From assembly GCA_007644065.1 (NCBI GenBank), contig VJWN01000020.1:487874-551873 (forward strand): 64,000 bases of DNA. Direction: 5' to 3'. Position numbers and translations under genes: made by a program. The notes under the pieces were generated by a model that saw nothing but the letters and a program-made list of their open reading frames with translations, searched no databases and was not told where the DNA came from. Every line of letters begins with the position of its first letter. The stretch's first letter is position 1. Positions 1 through 10,890 of this stretch are shown here, piece after piece. Source of the DNA: Margaritispora aquatica (lineage: Eukaryota > Ascomycota > Leotiomycetes > Helotiales > Discinellaceae).

Positions 1-356
1 CCTCCAATAGGCAACAGATATTAAAGTAGATCGGTAACAAATCAAAAGGTAGGTTGGTGGTAGATTTAAAGGCAGTAGATAGATTTGTGAAAGTAGTACA
101 TCATAATATAGATTTTCGTTATTTTTGAATTTACAGTAAGATTCGTTATTTTCCACAACGATGTTGCTTCCGTGCTTCCGTAGGGAGTGCAAGCTGACGC
201 ACGTGACCACATCTTACCTTTCCACGTCTTACCTCTTAAATTCCTCTCCGTGTCTTCGTATTTTTATTTACAACTTTGGGGTAAAGTTATAAGCATTCAC
301 AGGATTACCAAGTGCCATAATTCAACTCATTTACTCGCTCATCTTCGTCGCATGCC
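1..356. other. Upstream region of the F-box gene
   Basis: No coding signal is visible in this AT-rich stretch. It should hold the promoter and 5' leader of the F-box gene that starts at 357; an out-of-frame ATG at 352 lies just before that start. Nothing else stands out. Confidence 0.4.
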
Positions 357-1862
357 ATGTCATCCAAGCTAGAACAATTTCCAAATGAGGTCGTTGACAG
401 TATCTGTGGATATCTAAACCTGCCTGATATCTGCAGCCTTCGAATGAGTAGCTGCAGTCTCGCTACAAAGGCTACACAGACCCACTTCAAGTCTTACTTT
501 TTGGTGAAACATGTTGATATCACTATACACGACCTTCAAGAGTTTGTTGCGCTTACCCAACCCGGTCAGCTGGGTTGTCTCATCGAGCATTTGGTGTTGG
601 TTGGAGTGGTGAACAACACCAAGTTTTTGGAGAGAAAATTGGAAGACGACTCTTACAACGATGATGTTGAGATCGAATACGAAGATATAGGCAATAACGT
701 GGATGAAGATGAAAATGAGGATACGGACGAAGAGCAGGAAGTGCACAAGAAGAAAAATCTCACACAAATCCGACAGGAGTTGGAGATTCTTAGGCAGCGA
801 CAGGCTGATCACGACAGCATGAGGAGCTCCGCAGAGGATGTAGCTTTGCTCAGTGAAGCCTGCCGCAATATCGTGAAGAATACGAAGACTGGGGGGCTCA
901 AGTCTCTCACGCTCGAAGTTGTCATCTATCGCGAAAATTCATGGCAAAGACTGCCTCCTGTCGCTGGCGGCAGTTGGAAATATATCTGGAAGTCCGCTGC
1001 GGAAACTTTTCAAACCATGCTTCAATCTTTGGCGTCTGGTGAACTGCCAGTTGGGAAACTCAATATATTCAACGATCGCAATTTACAACGATGCAGCTTG
1101 TCTTGTTATGACCTTGGAACTACCAATTATACATACGAAGGGCTCGCCAAGTCACTTGCATCTGTGAAGGTACTCTCAATCAGCATTTCAGACAGATTTG
1201 TTGCTCGACATCCTGTTGAAATGGTAATATCTTACGACCAGGCTGAGGATTATGACTCCATGCTATACCATGAACATAGAAATAATGATGATATTCAGGC
1301 AGAAGCCAGGGATGAAGCCAATTTTAACGGACTTGCGAAATTTCTCTCACTTACCACTTCTCTGGAAGAACTCGAATTACATGAATACAAACTTCATCAG
1401 GGTCAAGGCGACTTTTCTAAAATTGTACGTTGTGCGTCAGAAGTACCATTAAGACTAAAGCGACTCGAACTTCGCGGTGTGAACATAAAGGCAGAAGAGT
1501 TGCTTCTGTTCATTCAGAAGTCAAATCTGCAGAGACTATTCATGTACGATTTATTTTTGCATACGGGATTTTATAAAGATGTGTTTGATTATTGCAACAG
1601 AGATGCCTCTTCAATTCAAGAACTGTATTGTCACATGCTCATAGAAAATCCCACAGCCGTATACTTCGAAGGCCCTAGAGATAGTTTGTTTTGGCCAATG
1701 GACGTTGATGGGAGCCTCGGTAGTGACACACTACACAGAGTAGGCGCAGAGGTCAAGCAAAAGATAACTTATGTTTCTGACCTAAGCCATCCATTAGCTA
1801 CCCCCAGACTCCACAGATACAGGCGACAGCAGTTTATAGAATATGGGCCCCCTGGGCGTTGA
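357..1862 (+). CDS. F-box domain protein
   Basis: Single-exon gene of 501 residues. The first 50 residues fit an F-box: a Phe-Pro-Asn-Glu-Val-Val start, then a Leu-Pro-Asp-Ile-Cys-Ser-Leu-Arg stretch and a conserved-looking Ser-Cys-Ser-Leu turn. F-box proteins dock substrates on SCF ubiquitin ligases through Skp1; the substrate here is unknown. Residues of about 95-125 form a strongly acidic Asp/Glu linker followed by basic residues and a short helical, charged stretch. The rest has scattered Leu-rich strands (for example around 320-380) that could be degenerate leucine-rich repeats. No transmembrane or signal segment is seen. The start at 357 is chosen because the F-box begins within ten residues of it. 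Assignment to the F-box superfamily is fairly secure; anything beyond that is inference. Confidence 0.8.
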   Translation: MSSKLEQFPNEVVDSICGYLNLPDICSLRMSSCSLATKATQTHFKSYFLVKHVDITIHDLQEFVALTQPGQLGCLIEHLVLVGVVNNTKFLERKLEDDSYNDDVEIEYEDIGNNVDEDENEDTDEEQEVHKKKNLTQIRQELEILRQRQADHDSMRSSAEDVALLSEACRNIVKNTKTGGLKSLTLEVVIYRENSWQRLPPVAGGSWKYIWKSAAETFQTMLQSLASGELPVGKLNIFNDRNLQRCSLSCYDLGTTNYTYEGLAKSLASVKVLSISISDRFVARHPVEMVISYDQAEDYDSMLYHEHRNNDDIQAEARDEANFNGLAKFLSLTTSLEELELHEYKLHQGQGDFSKIVRCASEVPLRLKRLELRGVNIKAEELLLFIQKSNLQRLFMYDLFLHTGFYKDVFDYCNRDASSIQELYCHMLIENPTAVYFEGPRDSLFWPMDVDGSLGSDTLHRVGAEVKQKITYVSDLSHPLATPRLHRYRRQQFIEYGPPGR

Positions 1863-2147
1863 TATGCGGTAATCGATGGGAACTGTTGTAGGGCTTCGAT
1901 TGAGATACTGCTACACGTTCATTCAATCAGAGTTCATTAAGTGAATGCAAAAATACCACGAGTATCATCAAATGCGGCCAATATGACAAACGCATGTGAC
2001 CACCTGGATGTTATTTTGTATTGAAAATCCTAAGAAATCTCGAGTAAATAAAACCTAACCGTGATGCAAACATCCAAATCACGAGCAGAAAGTTATGTCG
2101 AAAGAATAACGCTAACGCTAAACTCTAGGACCATATCAATGGTAATC
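1863..2147. other. Convergent intergenic spacer
   Basis: Short AT-rich stretch between the converging 3' ends of the F-box gene and the ankyrin gene. It presumably holds both polyadenylation regions; AATAAA-like sequence (for example near 2047) is present. No gene is visible. Confidence 0.4.
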
Positions 2148-3522
2148 TTACAAAGCCGGATTCGATTTCTGCGAATTATTTATCAGCGACCATCTTTTCC
2201 ACGGAGCATTACCTGAATCAACCACCCGCTCGACGACTCTAATTCCTCGTCCTTCTAGAATTTCCACCATAGAATCAAGTCCAAGGTCCTCTGCCATTTC
2301 AAGGGCAATTTGTCCTACCCAGCCCTCGCATCCATCCAGACATGCATCAAAAGTTGCGCCCTTGCTCAACAAGAATTCCAAGAGAGCCGTATGCTCCGTC
2401 GCAACCGCATACCAAAGTGCAGGCATTCTCATGCGTGTTTGCACCCGCTCATTAACCTCCGCTCCATGATCAAGAAGTTTCCTCACCATTGCCAGGCTGC
2501 CCACCGAAGCAGCCATAGGGAGTGCTGTAAGTCGATGATGTCGGCCAGCTTCAAAATTCGGGTCTGCACCTCTCGCGAGAAGGAAATCAACTACGTCATC
2601 ATGGCCTCTTTGACATGCGACACTCAAGGGAGTTTCGCCCCGCATCGTGTTGGCGGTAAAGCCATGAACGGGCACACCTAGATCCAGAAGGTATTGAACC
2701 ATGACCAGATTACCCCATGCGGCGTGGTTGATTGACTGACAGGCCATCTCATAGTCTGATGCTGGCTTATTGAAGAGTCCGTCGAGGTAGGCGTGGATAG
2801 CCGGTGCTGGAGTGCTCATCTGCGCTCTTGTGAGGGCTTTGCCGGTGTATGAATGTCTGTCAATCATGCCATACTTTTCACGGAGAACGTCAGTATTATC
2901 AGGCTGCGCTCGAGATTGTGGATAAAGCGCAAGTTTTAGGATCGCCAGATCTCCTCTAAGATCTGCTTCGGATATGACCCCAGAAGGAGTTTTGCCCATC
3001 CAGTCCCAGGAGACTGGAGGTTCTGTTTCATCAATATGTTCTTGGAACAGCTCTACCAACGTTGCATTTCCCTCCTTTGCAGCAACTTCCATTGCTGACG
3101 GGAAAAGGTAATTGTGACGAGTCGGGCTAACTCCTTTCTCAAGGAGTGTCTGCACGAGTGGACGAATTTTTGAAGCGTGTGGCTGCGGCAAGTAGATTGA
3201 GATTCCAATCCGGTTGCGAGCTTGCTACTCCATGTTCCTTCCAGAATTCCGACTTGGATTTAACGGGGAACACATACCTGTGTCCGAGCCAACATAGAGT
3301 CTCGATGGTAGAGAGCAAGAGACACCCAGTTTCTGCAGAGATCCACTGAGCGATCTGGCAAAGTTCAACAAAACGACCTACATTCTCGTCTCTTTCATTC
3401 CGTACACGGTAAACATAATACGAATGCCAGAATTTCTCAATGCCGTAGTGGTCTGTGTTGGTCCAGTTGTGGTCGTTGAAAGTACGCCATACCCTAGTAT
3501 GTACTAAGTTATAGTCATCCAT
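2148..3522 (-). pseudogene. Ankyrin-repeat protein gene with an apparent frameshift
   Basis: Two overlapping minus-strand frames together read as one ankyrin protein of about 455 residues. The upstream frame runs from the ATG at 3522 and ends in a helix of the form Asn-Leu-Leu-Ala-Ala-Ala-Thr-Arg. The downstream frame continues with Leu-Val-Gln-Thr-Leu-Leu-Glu-Lys-Gly, the second half of the same repeat. The switch falls in a run of five A on the coding strand (3167-3171), where loss of one base restores one frame. I tried the GTATGT donor near 3285 with each downstream AG; none gives the right phase without a stop, so an intron does not explain it. Clear ankyrin units lie further on (Thr-Pro-Leu-Ser-Val-Ala-Cys-Gln-Arg-Gly-His and Gly-Ala-Asp-Pro-Asn). 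Either this is a young pseudogene or there is a one-base sequence error. Confidence 0.6.
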
Positions 3523-4249
3523 AATGTGAGTGTCGAAATGTGCAGGCTGCACTGCATGTGCGAAACGCTCTGAGATAGTAGTTAGCAATGCGTAGCTCAA
3601 GTTGGGTGATTGGTTGCAGAATTACTGCAAACTAGTCTCAATCTCAAGCCCCTCTTCAATTAACGGACTAGAATCGCATGGTATAAAATCTTGTGAAGAA
3701 GCTCGGCCGGGAAGTCTAGAATATTCATCTCAAGGAGCAGAAGGAAGAACAATTGCGAATGTAGTAAATCCTAATCATGAATAATGAATAGATTTTTAGC
3801 AGGATTAGACTTGATCAGCAATTATTCCCAGACAAGGACAGAGATCAAGATCGTGATGAGAAGGATCAGGTGACGTAGTATTGCAGCCGTGTTGCTTTGT
3901 ACATGTCAGAAACAGGGATCAACGCCAATAGGGATACAGAGACTTACCAAGATCGAATTCTAGATCCTAAAAGAGGACATTGGAGAAAGGAACAATCAGG
4001 ATGTTATGTGCTTCATATACAAAGCATCTCAAGTTTCAAAATATTTAAGCGAGCCGACATCTACCATCCAGGATGATGTATGGTGACACAGACACGATTA
4101 GAAGAAGTCTATATGTCAAATAGTTCATTTAATTTCCAGCATTAATATGTACAAGGAAAATCATATGTACAAGAATCGCTCCTACAATCCTCATTGAGCC
4201 AACCATCTTCCACTAACTCCCCCCAAACCGCATCCATGTATGAGCGCGA
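3523..4249. other. Intergenic region
   Basis: No convincing gene. It holds the upstream region of the ankyrin gene and the 3' flank of the AA9 gene. Short open frames here lack domain-like sequence. Confidence 0.4.
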
Positions 4250-5329
4250 TTATTCGCAATCATCGTCGTACTCCTCGTCATCAACAGCAGCCGCACTGGT
4301 AACAGCTGGCGCAGCAGAGGAAGTAGTGGACCTGACGAGAGTCTGCAGAGTCGTTGGGACAGCAGCGACATTTGATGTAACTGCAATCGTAGGAGCAACG
4401 ACGCTGGTGGAAGTTGGCACCACCGAGGTCGTGGCAGGCACACTCGATGCAATAGCTGCTGGGGTTGAGGAAACAACAGCAGCAACGGAAGAGCTAGCTG
4501 GAGCAACAACAGCAGCTGTAGAGCTGGCTGTGGTAGCGGGCGAAGCACCAGTCGATGCACCACCAGCAACATAGACAGCTGGACCAGGGATAACGTATTC
4601 AGTGATAGTCTGGTAGATATTGATCAGGATACCTGGATCGGTAGCACTGTACGCGCCAGGGAACAGCACGCCCTCTGGGACAGCGGATCCGGTTCCAGAG
4701 ACATTGACCTGGAAGCAAGTCATGTACAGCTGGGCACCGCCAGCCGAGCCCGCAGCATGGAGGGCGATCGCCTCAGCGCGGACCAGATAGTTGCCGGGCG
4801 CGATGTCGGCAGGGACGGTGAAGGTCTGCTTGCCGCAGTTGGTGTTCAGGTTCATGGTTCCCCAGGTCTTGGTTGCAACGTCGTAGCCGTCCTCAGCGAC
4901 CTTGAACCAGGACGAGGAGCCGTCGGCGGTGGTGGCGTCCGCAACGGCGGACATGTAGACGAGAACGGGGCCGTAGTGGGCACCGCCGATGGCTTCGGTA
5001 GTGCATTCACGCTGGTTGGGCTGTTGGTGCATTTCGACGATCATTTCCTGACCGGCTGTGAAAAGAGTGTTAGTAGTCATCTAGGTTTTGGGATTGACCG
5101 TGAGAGGAGACATACCAGTGACTTCAACAATGCCAGCTACACCAGAGGTGCCAGCGTTACAACGGACGTCATTGGATGTGACATCTTGAACCGGGCTGTT
5201 GGAGAGAGGGAGACGAGCTCCGAGAGCGACTTGGTCGACACCGTTACTCCAGATCTCCTGGAAGGTGGCGTGGCCGGCAACAGCTGTGGCACAACACAGA
5301 AGACCGAAGGTAGAAGCGAAGTATTGCAT
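4250..5329 (-). CDS. AA9 lytic polysaccharide monooxygenase (secreted)
   Basis: Two exons, 5329-5116 and 5055-4250, joined over a 60-nt GTATGT...CACAG intron, give 339 residues. AA9 enzymes are secreted copper monooxygenases that cut cellulose or related glucans oxidatively. A 19-residue signal peptide ends Val-Ala-Gly just before His20, which becomes the N-terminal copper-binding histidine. The second histidine-brace residue is His98 (Gly-Gly-Ala-His-Tyr-Gly-Pro). His171, Gln180 and Tyr182 (Gln-Leu-Tyr-Met-Thr-Cys) match the usual secondary and axial positions. Cysteines at 89/145/185 fit AA9 disulfides. The catalytic domain ends near residue 240. It is followed by a Ser/Thr/Ala/Val linker and, in place of a CBM1, a very acidic tail ending Asp-Asp-Asp-Cys-Glu. 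A TATAAG element lies about 140 bp upstream. Family is secure; substrate is not determined by the sequence. Confidence 0.93.
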
Positions 5330-5464
5330 TTTGAATGAAGGAATGTACAGGCACAGCCAGATAAGGTTAAAACAAGCAAAAAAGAGCGGGAGTGAAGAAA
5401 AACCTTCTGAAATGAATGAATCAATCAAATATGTCGTTCCAAGAAATCGGGCGAAACTCTCCTG

Positions 5465-5472
5465 CTCTTATA
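5465..5472 (-). promoter_or_regulatory. Putative TATA box of the AA9 gene
   Basis: On the minus strand a GGTATAAGAG sequence lies about 140 bp upstream of the AA9 start codon, a normal TATA distance for a fungal gene with a leader of roughly 100 nt. Assigned by position and motif only. Confidence 0.4.
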
Positions 5473-6213
5473 CCAACACCTCTCCTTTCCCTGCATTCCT
5501 TTCCATCACCGCAAAATTACAGATGTTTCCAACAAACGATGGTTTCTATCCATCTTGTGGAGTAAGCTGCAGTGTTTCTCTTGGCGGATATGAGATAGAT
5601 GAATGCCAAGGCGTTTGTTCGCTTGCGAAACGGAAATTGACCAATTGGGATAATGTTCTCATTTAACCCTTCACCCTTCTCTCCTGTCAAGCGAGCAACC
5701 TTTACACATGATACACAATCCGTAGGATGTTTATAAAGTTCTAGGGCGTTTACGCCGCGGCTAGCAAACGTTGAAATCGCCGCATATTGGGTCCAATACC
5801 CACCCATGAAATAAGCTTATGCGCACGTGGTTTTGCTGCGAGATTTTGAACCACTGATGCCAAGTGGCGTCAAGTAGGAAGATGGTGTAATTGCCCTCAA
5901 TAAAGTAGTCCATGCTTATATGCGCAGACCTTGCTCAATTTGAAAAATATATAGCTTAAAGCAAAAGCACCAAATGCCACCAAAAATGTCGAATTGCCGC
6001 CTTGGACAAATTGAGCATCGGAAGGAAACTTCCTACAGGCTTGCACCCGCTCAAATTGATGTTAAGAAATGGCAGAACAAAACTCGCGACTTTCAAAAAC
6101 TTCCGTATTGTCTTCAACCAAGCTGCATCCTGGCGGCTTTTACTCACAACCATACTTTTGCCGTGTCCTGTCCATTAGCAAATTACTATATCATAAATCA
6201 TCACGTCTTCTCA
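5473..6213. other. Intergenic region
   Basis: Contains the AA9 promoter and the 3' flank of the next minus-strand gene. Several short frames are open on both strands, but none has a recognisable start, domain or splice pattern. No RNA gene or repeat was seen. Confidence 0.35.
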
Positions 6214-7004
6214 CTACAACCCTAGTTTCCCAAGCAATCCTTTCTTCTTCTTCTCACTCCTACTCTCGTCATCGCTCGCCCTCTCGCCAGCATCCATACC
6301 CATATCAACACCACTATCATTCGGAAACCTCTCCCTCCTCTTCTGCACATTTAGTCCTGGTATCAAGCCCGGCATTCCCCTACTACTCGGCCGATCCGCA
6401 CTGACCGCATCCTCCCTCTTCTGAGCCTCCTTCTCAATCTCCTGTTTCCCCTTCGTCTCGACAGACCCATCAGCATACTGTATATTGTCGTACATAGTGC
6501 TCAAATCGCTCCCAATACTCGTCGCTCCCGCACTGTGCTTATTCCTATTCAACGGATGCCGAAATGTATGGCTGTGATGTTGTTTGCCGCTACTGCTGCG
6601 GAACGATCCGCGAGAATGTGTTCGCGCAAGATTGAAGTCGGGGGCTTCGATCGTTGCGTTGGGGGATGTGTCGGCGTCTGGATGTGCCCAGGTTGTGTTC
6701 CTGTCTTTCGCAGAGATGTCAGTTAACAGTCTTGGGCAGATCAAGAATGGGCGGCATGCTAACCATTGCTGAAAGGCTCGTTGAATCCAGTATATCGATA
6801 TGCTTTTTGCCCTGCCGCGGGCGTCTGTACGTTGGTGTTCATGTCGTGTTGGCGTATGTGTCTTGAATTCTGACGTTCTATTCTTTGTTGTACCGCTTCG
6901 TGGTCTAGGGGATATGTGCAGAGCTCGTCGTCTGAGGTGTATGCGAGAGTGCTTTCTGGATCCAGAGTAAGCAGGCTTTCATTTCTTCGATGTAATTTGA
7001 ACAT
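6214..7004 (-). CDS. Uncharacterised conserved-looking protein with basic C-terminal tail
   Basis: Two exons, 7004-6764 and 6704-6214, with a 59-nt GTTAGC...AAAG intron, give 243 residues. I do not recognise the family. The N-terminus opens Met-Phe-Lys-Leu-His-Arg-Arg-Asn-Glu, followed by an acidic Ser-Asp-Asp-Glu-Leu stretch. The middle is hydrophilic and rich in Ser, Arg and His and is probably disordered. The C-terminus ends in a basic, amphipathic Lys-Lys-Lys-Lys-Gly-Leu-Leu-Gly-Lys-Leu-Gly-Leu peptide, which could contact membranes or a partner (inference). No signal peptide or membrane span is seen. The intron joins frames in phase and the ATG at 7004 is the only in-frame start before the first conserved-looking block. 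Gene existence is likely; function is unknown. Confidence 0.6.
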
Positions 7005-8122
7005 TGTGTTGACAAGGCTTCAGTAGTATAAAAGGGTGAAATTGAATGTCGATGGTTGAAATGTTCGCGAAATCTCGAGTGATTGGTGGCAGTGAAACTG
7101 CTCGTGTTTGATTGTTGCAGTTCCATACTTGCATCAACTCTGCTTGATTCTTGTATAAAGGAAAATGGATCCCAAAAAGGGCAAAGGGCAAATCATAAAA
7201 TAATGCAATTTCACAATAATCTCAAATAGGATGCTACTTACGATTTATTCTAATGTACTATTCGGGTTATCTTCGATTCAATGAACAGAAAGAAACTCAG
7301 AGTAATATTCCTGAAACTTGAAGCAAGAGGTAAGAGGGGCTCTAGAGGACAAAGTATAATATATGAGATGGCAAGCTCACCCCAGATATTTGAACTATTT
7401 CCATGACTGCTCTGGCGTCGCCTTGTGAGTGCCAAGATTGAGGGTCTGGAGGCCAAAATCTTACGTCACAATGAAGGCTGGGTGTGAGTGGGCCTCTGTT
7501 CTTTTATGCGACTGGCTCAAAGTGTTCGGAGAATGCCAGTAAGGATCACACTAGGCAAGCCCCCTGGTTGGAATCTGGGGAACGATCTTCTTGACACCTT
7601 GGCAAAACCGTTGGTGTTGTGTTGGTCGGCTGCCTTTGCCGACTGGGCAGCAGGTTTGTTTTTGCATCACAAGTTGGCATCAGAAGATTATGTTGTGCCT
7701 AGAGAGATAACTGCATTCAATACTTCAAGTAAGAATGAGAGATTTAACAGAGCGCAGTCTGTGTTCTAAGCTAAAATTCTTCAGTGCAACACCACTCGCG
7801 GCCGCAGTAAGATTACTGCATGCGCGGTTTTTATGTTAGTGTTGTCTTGCATCTGGTGCCTTAATGTATTCAGGCAAGACTGGATAATAATCTGTCATCA
7901 CAGAGAACCAACCACAATGGCTGCTATGTAGACGTGGAATTTCTTTCCGCGGAATATTGGTCAATAGACCAGCATCTCAGCCTCTTTGGGCTGTACATGA
8001 ACCAATCTACTCTCGGGGTTATAGTACTAGTGTCAACGTCGACCTGTACGAGTCGTGGTGTTGCCGCACTGATGCCTTGACATGCTGAATTCGACTACTC
8101 ATGTAAAAGCGTGTCTGGGACT
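7005..8122. other. Gene-free stretch
   Basis: About 1.1 kb with no supported gene. An open frame of 93 codons on the plus strand (7488-7769) begins at GTG and has no domain-like features, so it is not called. Nothing else recognisable was seen. Confidence 0.35.
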
Positions 8123-9214
8123 TCAATCCAAATCCATCGCCTCTCCATAAGGTTCCTCTCTTATCTGCCCCTCGGCCTCGGACGTAACTTCCTGGAGAGA
8201 GATGGCATTTGGGGTCCAGTCCATATCGTTCACGGGTTTCTCAGTGATCATTTGCAATGCAGTCTCCAACTGTTGTCTCGCTATATGAGGGTCGCTTCTG
8301 CTTCTTGCATCCCAATTATTGAGCTCCATCCAGAGATGATGCATTTTCTCGCTTCGAGAGTTGTCGGAGAACATGTACATAAGATCTTGAGCCTGCAGCG
8401 CCATTCTTTTGATCTGACTATTGTCGCACAGATGACGATGTACAGCCTTGTTTCGAGTCTGTACGGCATGTCCTAAAGCCTGATTGAGTGTATAGTTCGA
8501 TTGTGGTCTGATAGCATTCGATGGCAAATTGGCAGGAAGAAAGTCTCTCCACTTCGAGAGCTCGACTGCTTCTGGACAGTCCCAGCGACTGGCATGGAGA
8601 GCTTCAGGGATCCACCTCTGGGCAAAGTCAAAGCAGCCTTCTTCTAGAATTCTCTGCATCATGGCTAGTATGAAATGTTGAACCTGGTAGGGAAGTTCTT
8701 GGTCTGGAAATGCTGTAGTCGATGGATCGGAATATATATTTGGTATTGGCTGCGGGACAGTCTGACTAGATTAGAAGGCAGCTGCAGATTCCACAAACTG
8801 ACTCACCCGTGTCCAAAATATATTGTTCGTGTCTGCTGTTGTATTTCTACCGCCATTTCGTGGAGCCCAGCGACTAGTAGAGAGACCATTCGTGAGTATT
8901 GGATCTGCCTCGTGCAATGCTTTTGAGCTAGAATGGACATGCTTGAGTAGTTTGAGCAGACCTGTCTGCTTGACCTGTGGCGGGGAAGTCAAGATCTCAC
9001 TAGATTCATGGGTCGCGGATGTTGATGTTGGTTTATCCCAAGTCGTTCCAGACGGTTGAGAATTCTTCGGATTATGCGCGCATCGAAAGCATAGGTCCAC
9101 CTCCGAGAAATTAGAAAACCCGCAAGACTTGCATTTTCGATTTCTGTTGCGTGGCGACGACGTGCCATATGAGCTTGAAGCCCAGGTACTTTGTTGCAAT
9201 CCGAGGTCTCCCAT
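8123..9214 (-). CDS. RanBP2-type zinc-finger protein
   Basis: Two exons, 9214-8807 and 8749-8123, joined in phase 0 by a 57-nt GTGAGT...CGCAG intron, give 344 residues. Residues 28-45 hold Cys-x2-Cys-x10-Cys-x2-Cys with Asn35 between the pairs, the layout of a RanBP2/Zn-ribbon finger; such fingers bind single-stranded RNA or ubiquitin. A Ser/Thr-rich linker follows. The second exon encodes a helical domain of about 180 residues rich in Trp, His and Arg that I do not recognise; it ends in an acidic Asp-Leu-Asp tail. The spliced product reads through an otherwise untranslated 87 nt before the second large frame, which supports the junction. Role in RNA or ubiquitin handling is inference from the finger alone. 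Confidence 0.75.
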
Positions 9215-10028
9215 CGTACTTGGACGCAGTTCGTAGGTTCGTAGTTGTTTATCTATTGTTTTCGAGTATTGATTTATTAGTATCTTTATGCGATAAGCAA
9301 ACCACTTCGAATCTTGTAAAAAATACAGCTCTAATGGTGTTCGCAGATCGAGTGAATAGCAAAGTAAGGCAGCAATTAATGAATTGAGCTTCGGCGTAAC
9401 GCTGTTCAGTATTGATGGCCTTATGTTGGTGTTTTACTTTCAAGGGTTGGCCAAGGGAAGGAAGTGAAACCCTCGGATCCGGAACAACATTTCGGAGCAC
9501 TTCGGGTCTTTCGCTTAAATTCCTCCCCCTTAAAGATTTTGACTTCCAGAGCGCTCTAGCATGTGGCCTATGAAAAATAGCCTACTTGGATTTGTTTCTT
9601 CTTCAATCTTGTCTGCATCTGAAACCCGATTGTGTCCATTATTTAGATTAATTTAAAGATTCTCTAGACAAAAGACAATCGATGGAATTTTAGCAAAAGA
9701 GACATCGATCATCATGTAAGACAGCTTTATTGAACAAGTCTTATGAAACGTAGAAGTACGTTCGTTAAGATCTAGAAGAGGCTTTGTTATTCTCCTCTAT
9801 CCGTGTAAAACTTGTCTAATGTCGAAAATAATGGATTTCTTTGATGTTCAGAGGATCAGTCAATAATGTTTAAAGACCCACAAGTACGTTTGAGTACAAA
9901 TAAACTTAATCCTACATTCATCTAATCATTAACTTTTCTTAAAGCACTCGCCATCACAAGACACACAGCAGCAGCGACTGTCTCGATATCAACAACCAAC
10001 ATATTTAACACCACGAGATCACCTTTCC
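9215..10028. other. Intergenic region
   Basis: AT-rich spacer with no domain-bearing frame. It separates the zinc-finger gene (minus) from the decayed F-box-like gene (plus), so it may contain two divergent promoters. No repeat or RNA gene seen. Confidence 0.35.
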
Positions 10029-10828
10029 TTTTACTTCCCTCTGAGATTCGAGAGATGATCTTCTTATGCCTCCTCTCGTCATCAAAAAGGCCAGATACAA
10101 TTTGGTAACAACTTCAATTTATCCAGAAAACTACGACGGCGACTGTTTGCGTCAGACTGGCCAGCAGGGTGTATGAAAGGCCCCGTGATTTCCACGGACA
10201 TCCTAAGGACTTGCCGGAAACTTCGTGACCAAGGAATGCCTCTACTTTGGAAATTGAATACGCTGAAGCTCGGAGATTGGAAAGATATCATTGGAGCCAA
10301 GCCACGGGAATCTCACGTTCTCTTCCCAGCGACTCGGTCGTTTGGCAGGAGAGTCATTATCCCAGTTCTCATGATCCGCATGGCCCGGGATATGCTGGTG
10401 CCGATACAAGTGGCATTGAACTGGCGCGGTTACATGCCCTGGAGGTATTTGAGATATCGGTCGAGAGGATATGTCATGTTTTGGCCGAGACATATTATCA
10501 CAAGGCTGCTCGTTTGACCACACACCCGGAATACAAGAGAAGGTTCTTGCTGCTGGATGGAGGGGTTGTGGAAGATAAGCAAGTGGAAGATCTCTTCCAT
10601 TTCCCGCATCTGCAAAATCCGAAGAACGTTCGGATTCGGCTGCACCTCGAAAGCAATGTTGAAATGGATTGGGAGTGTAGCCTGCTGATTGATGGGCTGG
10701 ACCAAGTTCCGAGGGAAATCAGTCATGAGTGGTGTGCGGAATTGTGGCTCAACGTGAAGTTGGACTTTGATAGAGGAATAAAGATTGGAAGAGAAAAGGT
10801 ACAGCCCTCTAGTCGAGTCAAACTTTAG
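10029..10828 (+). pseudogene. Decayed F-box-like gene
   Basis: Three plus-strand frames in sequence look like parts of one fungal F-box-like protein. The first (around 10035-10104) reads Leu-Pro-Ser-Glu-Ile-Arg-Glu-Met-Ile-Phe-Leu, the standard opening of this class, and ends at a TAA. The second (about 10120-10300) carries Leu-Arg-Thr-Cys-Arg-Lys-Leu-Arg-Asp-Gln-Gly and Pro-Leu-Leu-Trp-Lys-Leu-Asn-Thr, the usual next block. The third (about 10400-10828) is a long open C-terminal half. No ATG precedes the first block in frame, and the joins need shifts that I could not explain with introns of acceptable length. The simplest reading is a degraded gene; a multi-exon gene with non-standard introns cannot be excluded. 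Confidence 0.4.
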
Positions 10829-10890
10829 TAGGATCTTGACAGCCTTTCATTCATGCAGTCATGCCTACAAGAAGAACTAATCTACTCCTC

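Noticed and set aside
4194..4574. Long plus-strand frame with Ala/Thr/Val repeats opposite the AA9 tail
   Set aside because: It is the complement of the Ser/Thr/Ala-rich AA9 linker and has no independent features.
6069..6404. 111-codon plus-strand frame near 6.2 kb
   Set aside because: Antisense to the 3' end of the minus-strand two-exon gene; Ser/His/Pro-rich complement sequence with no features of its own.
7488..7769. 93-codon plus-strand frame
   Set aside because: Starts at GTG, has no domain-like pattern, splice context or promoter signal.
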